Part shown: piece after piece, positions 20,481-25,657 of the stretch
How positions within the stretch are numbered: position 1 is the stretch's first letter
How the letters are laid out: every line of letters begins with the position of its first letter
Source of the DNA: Guillardia theta CCMP2712
Lineage: Eukaryota > Cryptophyceae > Pyrenomonadales > Geminigeraceae
Assembly: GCF_000315625.1 (NCBI RefSeq)
Contig: NW_005434653.1
Coordinates: 760,334-785,990 of the forward strand
Length of the DNA stretch: 25,657 nucleotides
Direction of reading: 5' to 3'
Translations under genes and position numbers: made by a program
Notes under the pieces: generated by a model
Databases searched by the model: none
Seen by the model: only the letters and a program-made list of their open reading frames with translations
What the model was told of the DNA's origin: nothing

Positions 20481-21383
20481 TTGCCGTTCGACATGACTTT
20501 TTTAATTCCACCCCCTACCCCCCCATATTCCCAGAAACGGGGTGATTCTCGTGGAGTCCAGCGGGTAGGTTGGGGGCCGCTCGGACGGCGCGGCCCGTCG
20601 GAGTTGAGAGGCTCAGTGACTGAATACTTTTTAACTTAACTTTGAGTAAAGAGCTTCGGAGTTCAAGTCCGACCTTGAAGCCTAAAGGGCCCGAGGCCGC
20701 CGGGCTCACAGTCACAGCCGCGGCCCGGCCCGGGCACGCCGCCGCGAGTCTACTAGTCCCGGCCTTCACTCAAGCCTGCCCGGGAGTCCAACAAATAGTA
20801 TAAGTTAATTTCTTTTTTTTCTTCTCCAAATACCGTACAACTATAAGTCATTTTAATTTAGCTCAAGAAACGGCCCTAAAACTTCAACTTTCACGCGCGG
20901 CTCAACGGGGGGATGAGCGGTCGTCGGTCACAGTGAAGTCCGGACTGACTTGAAGGTCATTCCCCCTCTTTCAATTTATAACTGTAACACCCTGAACTCA
21001 ATTTGTAAACTCCACTTGAAGTGTTCAAATTTTCAGAAGGAACATATTCAATCCACGCATCGGATCTCAGTTAAATTTGAATTTGTTGTAATAAAGTAAC
21101 CCAACCCAGACTTTACACTAATGTTTAGTCAAAACCATATACTATACTAATGTTTAGTCAAACCCAAAGAACTTGGGAAACCATCAATTGGAAACATTTT
21201 TTTTATGTGCTTGTACGCGCTACAAAGATTTCGTTTAAAACAACTTTTATAGTCGCAGCTGCGGTACAATCTCGTTCGGAGCAGATACCGACGACCTCTC
21301 GGCCCCTACCATTATAGATTAACGGTCGATGATATACCGGTACTTTCCCCGGGACTTTTTACCCGTACTTTCCACTGTAAAAT
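20481..21383. other. Intergenic: GC-rich island, then AT-rich DNA; upstream region of PAN gene copy 1
   Basis: About 20560-20770 is GC-rich and resembles 14500-14930. About 20780-21240 is AT-rich with a direct repeat of ACTAATGTTTAGTCAAA at about 21116 and 21147. Blocks 21189-21230 and 21251-21307 recur upstream of the second PAN gene at 24411-24452 and 24547-24603, so they may be conserved upstream elements. No gene was found. Confidence 0.55.
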
Positions 21384-21464
21384 GACCAGATACTGAGACG
21401 TTTTAACAACCGGGGGGTTCGTTGATTTCTAGCTCCTCGTGCGGCAAGGCGTATTATCGCGTCC

Positions 21465-22304
21465 ATGTCCAGGTCAAGCTCGACGCCTCTGCTGCTCCTG
21501 TGCCTGGCTGGGCTTCAGTTCGCCCTCGCCTACGATGTCTTCGACGGCTACTACCCTGCCCTCTACAAGGTCGACTTCATCGGGAACGACATCCCCGTCA
21601 ACGGCACCATCGGGAAGTTGTCGATCTCCATGTCTGACTGCGCGACCTTATGTAACGCCACCTCGGAGTGTCGGGGCTTCACCTACCAGAAGAGAGCGAG
21701 CACCGAGCTGAGCACCTGCTTCGTCAAGTCGATGATGGTGGGTGTTGGTACCGACACCAGCGCCTTCGTCAACGCCGACCCCTACTCGTACATCAGGAGG
21801 TCCGTTGCCGCCGACGTGTCCGGCTACCCGAAGCACGAAGTAGGATACGATTATCCCGGGAATGACATTCAGTCATCCATCGCAGTCAAGGATGCAGCCG
21901 CTTGTGGACAGGAATGCAACAAAGCCACAAACTGTGCGGGGTTCGTCTACTACCCCATCCCCTTCTCGGGGCAGATCTACAATCAGCAAGCAACGGTGGG
22001 GGCAGGTACATGCGCGATCAAGACGGCGATGAAGGGGGAAGTACCAGTTTCCAGCAGATCAGAGATCCAAGCCTATCACAAGTACATGCGCGATCAAGAC
22101 GGCGATGAAGGGGAAGTACCAGTTTCCAGCAGGATCAGAGATCCAAGCCTATCACAAGTCAGCGGCTCCCTCCACTCAGTCTCTCTCTCTCGCCCTCAGC
22201 TTCTTGACTATCTTGTTCCACCTGTCGCTCAGGTCCAGCCCGTGATGCGAACAGAATGGCGGGTCAAGAATGAGCACGTCCTAGTAAGATGGATCATATC
22301 CTAA
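21465..22304 (+). CDS. Secreted PAN/Apple-like domain protein, copy 1, with a 76-bp internal duplication
   Basis: A signal peptide (STPLLLLCLAGLQFALAYD) is followed by two Cys-rich modules. Module 1 has Cys59, 63, 69 and 85, with the pattern CxxxCxxxxxCxGFTY. Module 2 has Cys147, 151, 157 and 183, with CxxxCxxxxxCAGFVYY. This is the PAN/Apple pattern, a fold for protein or carbohydrate binding in extracellular proteins. The first 186 residues match copy 2 except Thr84 (Ser there). After that, positions 22006-22081 are repeated as 22082-22157. The 76-bp unit shifts the frame, so unspliced translation gives a foreign tail to 22304. If splicing used the GT at 22082 and the AG at 22199, the second unit would be removed and the copy-2 ending restored. 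The gene could be intact, damaged, or an assembly artefact. Confidence 0.75.
   Translation: MSRSSSTPLLLLCLAGLQFALAYDVFDGYYPALYKVDFIGNDIPVNGTIGKLSISMSDCATLCNATSECRGFTYQKRASTELSTCFVKSMMVGVGTDTSAFVNADPYSYIRRSVAADVSGYPKHEVGYDYPGNDIQSSIAVKDAAACGQECNKATNCAGFVYYPIPFSGQIYNQQATVGAGTCAIKTAMKGEVPVSSRSEIQAYHKYMRDQDGDEGEVPVSSRIRDPSLSQVSGSLHSVSLSRPQLLDYLVPPVAQVQPVMRTEWRVKNEHVLVRWIIS
22006..22157 (+). repeat. 76-bp tandem duplication inside PAN copy 1
   Basis: Two adjacent 76-bp units (22006-22081 and 22082-22157) differ only by one G gained early (run of five against four) and one G lost later. The second PAN gene has a single unit, matching the second unit here. Confidence 0.95.
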
Positions 22305-22365
22305 TATCAACGAGCGTCCTAGTAAGATGGATCATATCCTAGCAAGAATGAACATCCTAGTAAGT
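22279..22365 (+). repeat. Short tandem repeat TCCTAGTAAGATGGATCATA
   Basis: Two copies of a roughly 40-bp unit and part of a third follow PAN copy 1. The window ends at the matching point after copy 2, so whether the repeat is duplicated there cannot be seen. Confidence 0.8.
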
Positions 22366-23108
22366 GTTTCATCTAGAAATCAATGACCTCTCAGATTCAT
22401 GACCCTCCCCGCCATGTTCTGCTGCCGCTGCAGATCACCAGCCATTCCTCCGCTTCTGATTGGAATCAGACGGGGATCTGATTTCGATACATTCCTTCTC
22501 GTTCGTCAGACATTCGGGGGGATCTATTATTTGATCGTCGTTTTATAGATGATCACGCCCATAACTTCCTTGTGTTTTCATCACAACAATTGCACACGCC
22601 TTGATCACATTGAAGCACTGTTTGAAGGTCAAATCCAAGGAATTGCAAGAGAGTTTCTCTCTTCACCAGATCTCGTTTGGCATGTCATGGCACATATGAC
22701 ATTGCTGTCATCATCATTTGCATACATGTCAAGATTCAAGTGCTCTTGATCGCACGACATGACTACTTGGGCCCGGTCCAGCTGAAGGGTCATTGCACTC
22801 CAGTGAGGCTCAGCTACACACTCATGAAGCGTGTAAGCCTTCAAGACTGTTCATCTTCCACGTTCGTCCCGGCATCATAGCTACGGTCAAGCTGGCACTC
22901 AGACAGGGGTCCGGCACCGTGACTCGCCAAGCTCAGATTGACCCTCATACCGCACTGCAAGGTATTGAGTGCTCGCCCGGCGGTGTTCCGTCATGATGAC
23001 ACGTCTGCAACCTGCTCCGTCGGACGTTCACCGTGCCGTCTCACTGGCACGGTGCCATCGCCGAGTAGCCGATGGCGCTGACTTGAAACCAGCTTGAAAC
23101 TCTCTCAG
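22366..23108. other. Intergenic; no supported gene
   Basis: No domain or phase-consistent exon chain was found. Some of the 3' part may be 5' exons or UTR of the gene modelled from 23109. A tRNA-Ser-like anticodon arm near 23078 was examined and not accepted. Confidence 0.4.
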
Positions 23109-23936
23109 GCCCGCGGTACTGTATGAGCGATGTGTCAAAGTTGACAAGGTGATGGATAGAATGGCCAAGCCCAACGTTCCTCACCCTTGGTAAGGCGAGC
23201 GGGGCCGAGAAGGAGACGAAGAGCAGCAGCGTTGAGAGAGACAGGGGAGGAGAGGAGTGAGTCTAGGAGGGAGGGAGGAGCGAGGAGGAGCAGCAAAGAA
23301 AAGCATGCGGGCTGAGCAACAAGCTACAGGTGATGACAGGCATCTGAACAAATCGTAAAGGCTGAGAAAGAGGAGAAGGAGGAGGAGGAGGAGGAGGAGT
23401 ACTTTGTGTACCCACCTTTGCAATGGCGAGCCCATTACAAGCAAAGCTTCTGCAGGATGAGCACGCGGATGGTACGGGGCATGCTGTTGTGGATGTATGA
23501 TACCAAAGATCAGCTTGAAAGAGCAATGGGTATTCTCCTCCTCACCTTCAATCCTCATCCTCCTCCTCCTCCTCCTCCTCCTCCTCCTCTTCCTCCTCCT
23601 TCTCTTCCTTTGCTCTGCTTCCTCGTCCGCTTCGTTATTTTCTCATGGTCCATGTAGGCTGTGGTGTTCACGACCGATGTCGGCGTCATCCGTTGCATAG
23701 CAGACATGAGGTGTCGTCCTTGACGTCTTCGTCTCTGAAAGATTCTTTAAGATCTCGCGGCGCTTGTGTGGGGCTGGTCATCCACGAGGTCAGCGACAGC
23801 CCTGCTGATGTCCACCTGACTTTGACGGCAGAACCCGCCGGAAGAGAGGCACTTCGACTTCACCATCTCCTTCAAGTATCTTCTCAACGCAGCTGAATCG
23901 ACCAAGACCTCTACCCCTTGTGGAACTCCGAGGTGA
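23109..23936 (+). CDS. Partly resolved multi-exon gene, function unknown
   Basis: Coding-like exons: 23109-23189 (VLYERCVKVDKVMDRMAK), 23456-23529 (MSTRMVRGMLLWMYDTKDQL), 23658-23710 (AVVFTTDVGVIRCIADM), 23752-23788 (SRGACVGLVIHE), 23832-23936 (NPPEERHFDFTISFKYLL...). The first two join in phase, and the last three join in phase, but the two groups do not join with a standard donor, so an exon border is missing or wrong. The intron 23530-23657 holds a CCT trinucleotide run. The 5' end is unknown. A competing minus-strand frame covers 23747-24283. No family is recognised. Confidence 0.4.
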
Positions 23937-24916
23937 AGGGTGCCAGAAAAAGGCTGGAGTTGACCTGCACCTGCAGAGCAAGTGACAAGGTCAGGCAGGA
24001 CGCTTCCTTGGGTCTGATCCTCCTGCTCGTGAGTCCGCCTGACCCGTGTGCAGGTGAAGGTGAGGGCGTCAACAGCCCAGCAGGCACGATCGATTCGTTC
24101 CCGAGAGTCAGCAGGAGGGGCTCGGAGGAGGAGGCACAGAGCGAGAGGGAGCAGAACCTTGCGAGCAGACCCGACGAAAGCATGCTGTCCTGCTCCTCTA
24201 GCCCTTGGAGTCCAGCTGAGAGGAGGGAGAAGCGGGAAGGAATAAAGTCCAGCATGAACGCTGTGCTCGGAAGTAAATGGCACCAGTCAATGCTGATCCA
24301 GCACAACGCCGCTCACGGGATGAGCGGCCACGCATGATCTTCGTGATGTTTGAACCTGTTATGCTGATGCCAGGTACAGTCAACGCAACCTTGCCTTACT
24401 TTGAAGTTGGTGGAAACATTCTTTTTATGTGCTTGTACGCGCTACAAAGATTCACCTCAGCAGCGAACGCGTCGGTTGACCGTGACCTGGCAGTAACTCG
24501 AGCAGGTCACGTCACCTCGCGGAGCTACTGGTAGTAAACTTCGTAAAGTCGCAGCTGCGGTACAATCTCGTTCGGAGCAGATACCGACGACCTCTCGGCC
24601 CCTCAGGGAACAAATGGCTGACATTTCATTTTGCAAATTCTTTTGCTCTTGCTTGGATGGATGGAACTTGAGCCCAATAGTATGTAAGTCGCATATGCAA
24701 TGATGCGCTCAGAGGGACGATTGGCTGACATTTACTTTGCAAAACCCTGGTGTTTCCTTGCTTACATGGATTTAATTCGCCTTCGTAGAACGTAAGTGTC
24801 ATATCATATGATGCACTCAGCGCATACTAGTTCATGACCAGGTACTGAGACGTTTTAACAACCGGGGGGTTCGTTGATTTCTAGCTCCTCGTGCGGCAAG
24901 GCGTATTATCGCGTCC
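23937..24916. promoter_or_regulatory. Upstream region of PAN gene copy 2
   Basis: Blocks at 24411-24452 and 24547-24603 are shared with the region upstream of PAN copy 1. The last 81 bp before the ATG (from 24836) is nearly identical to 21384-21464. Between the blocks are copy-specific insertions: 94 bp at 24453-24546 against 20 bp, and 232 bp at 24604-24835 against 76 bp. The larger insert holds two diverged units of about 107 bp, each starting near GGCTGACATTT (24617 and 24724). Confidence 0.5.
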
Positions 24917-25621
24917 ATGTCCAGGTCAAGCTCGACGCCTCTGCTGCTCCTGTGCCTGGCTGGGCTTCAGTTCGCCCTCGCCTACGATGTCTTCGACGGC
25001 TACTACCCTGCCCTCTACAAGGTCGACTTCATCGGGAACGACATCCCCGTCAACGGCACCATCGGGAAGTTGTCGATCTCCATGTCTGACTGCGCGACCT
25101 TATGTAACGCCACCTCGGAGTGTCGGGGCTTCACCTACCAGAAGAGAGCGAGCACCGAGCTGAGCTCCTGCTTCGTCAAGTCGATGATGGTGGGTGTTGG
25201 TACCGACACCAGCGCCTTCGTCAACGCCGACCCCTACTCGTACATCAGGAGGTCCGTTGCCGCCGACGTGTCCGGCTACCCGAAGCACGAAGTAGGATAC
25301 GATTATCCCGGGAATGACATTCAGTCATCCATCGCAGTCAAGGATGCAGCCGCTTGTGGACAGGAATGCAACAAAGCCACAAACTGTGCGGGGTTCGTCT
25401 ACTACCCCATCCCCTTCTCGGGGCAGATCTACAATCAGCAAGCAACGGTGGGGGCAGGTACATGCGCGATCAAGACGGCGATGAAGGGGAAGTACCAGTT
25501 TCCAGCAGGATCAGAGATCCAAGCCTATCACAAGTCAGCGGCTCCCTCCACTCAGTCTCTCTCTCTCGCCCTCAGCTTCTTGACTATCTTGTTCCACCTG
25601 TCGCTCAGGTCCAGCCCGTGA
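24917..25621 (+). CDS. Secreted PAN/Apple-like domain protein, copy 2
   Basis: The uninterrupted version of the copy at 21465: a signal peptide, then two four-cysteine modules (Cys59, 63, 69, 85 and Cys147, 151, 157, 183), then KYQFPAGSEIQAYHK. Open translation continues to a stop at 25621 (234 residues) with a hydrophobic tail. A 42-nt GT-AG intron without stops (25534-25575) is equally possible and keeps the frame, giving AYHN followed by FLTILFHLSLRSSP, or continuing into exons beyond the window. The protein is likely secreted or surface-bound. The ligand is unknown. Confidence 0.75.
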   Translation: MSRSSSTPLLLLCLAGLQFALAYDVFDGYYPALYKVDFIGNDIPVNGTIGKLSISMSDCATLCNATSECRGFTYQKRASTELSSCFVKSMMVGVGTDTSAFVNADPYSYIRRSVAADVSGYPKHEVGYDYPGNDIQSSIAVKDAAACGQECNKATNCAGFVYYPIPFSGQIYNQQATVGAGTCAIKTAMKGKYQFPAGSEIQAYHKSAAPSTQSLSLALSFLTILFHLSLRSSP

Positions 25622-25657
25622 TGCGAACAGAATGGCGGGTCAAGAATGAGCACGTCC

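Noticed and set aside
23050-23130. tRNA-Ser-like stretch (GCCGAGTAGCCGATGGC, then GCTGACTTGAAACCAGC)
   Set aside because: The anticodon stem has a mismatch. A proper T-arm with GGTTCRA is missing, and the acceptor ends do not pair, so it is at most a decayed relic.
1-25657. CRISPR array, prokaryotic defence or mobile-element cluster
   Set aside because: No array of regular repeats with unique spacers and no transposase-like or integrase-like frame was seen; the tandem repeats are simple sequences without spacers.

Overview
The window reads as nuclear DNA of a eukaryotic alga. Protein-coding regions are split by many short GT-AG introns, mostly about 40 to 120 bp, and splice phases close exactly across exon chains. 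Genes lie close together on both strands, and introns and intergenic DNA are full of simple-sequence repeats. One gene encodes a glutaredoxin whose N-terminus looks like a signal peptide followed by a transit-peptide-like stretch. That arrangement is typical of algae with secondary (complex) plastids and would fit a cryptophyte such as Guillardia theta. The species is an inference; no rRNA or organelle marker is present. There are no signs of bacterial organisation.

Layout. 682-7167 (-): a many-exon gene for a protein of about 1,350 residues with eight putative-Ig (He_PIG-type) modules and an IQ-motif-like basic helical insert. 7568-8687 (+): a seven-exon glutaredoxin. 8799-10966 (-): an FHA-domain protein with a C-terminal SH3/KOW-like segment. 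10965-11317 (+): a tentative small secreted protein whose ATG overlaps the opposite ATG. 11725-12137 and 13007-13418: a segmental duplication carrying the end of a gene with a ubiquitin-binding-motif-like segment. 14098-14448: an assembly gap preceded by a hexanucleotide repeat. 15747-17474 (+): a 12-exon gene for a lysine-rich protein with six copies of a (D/E)(I/L/M)(N/Q)SYFDxL-like motif. 17548-19729 (-): a 12-exon gene for a protein starting MGAEQSCC (a dual-acylation-like N-terminus) with a basic C-terminus. 19730-21380: repeats and AT-rich DNA without a gene. 21465-22304 and 24917-25621 (+): two near-identical genes for secreted proteins with two PAN/Apple-like domains, flanking a poorly resolved gene at 23109-23936.

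No operon-like or defence-type cluster is present. The genes seem functionally independent: redox, phosphopeptide recognition, extracellular or adhesive modules, and two uncharacterised proteins. The most novel-looking item is the YFD-motif repeat protein at 15747-17474, whose architecture suggests a multivalent binding scaffold. Exon models were built by hand from frame, splice-site and phase consistency. Interior exons are firmer than first and last exons.
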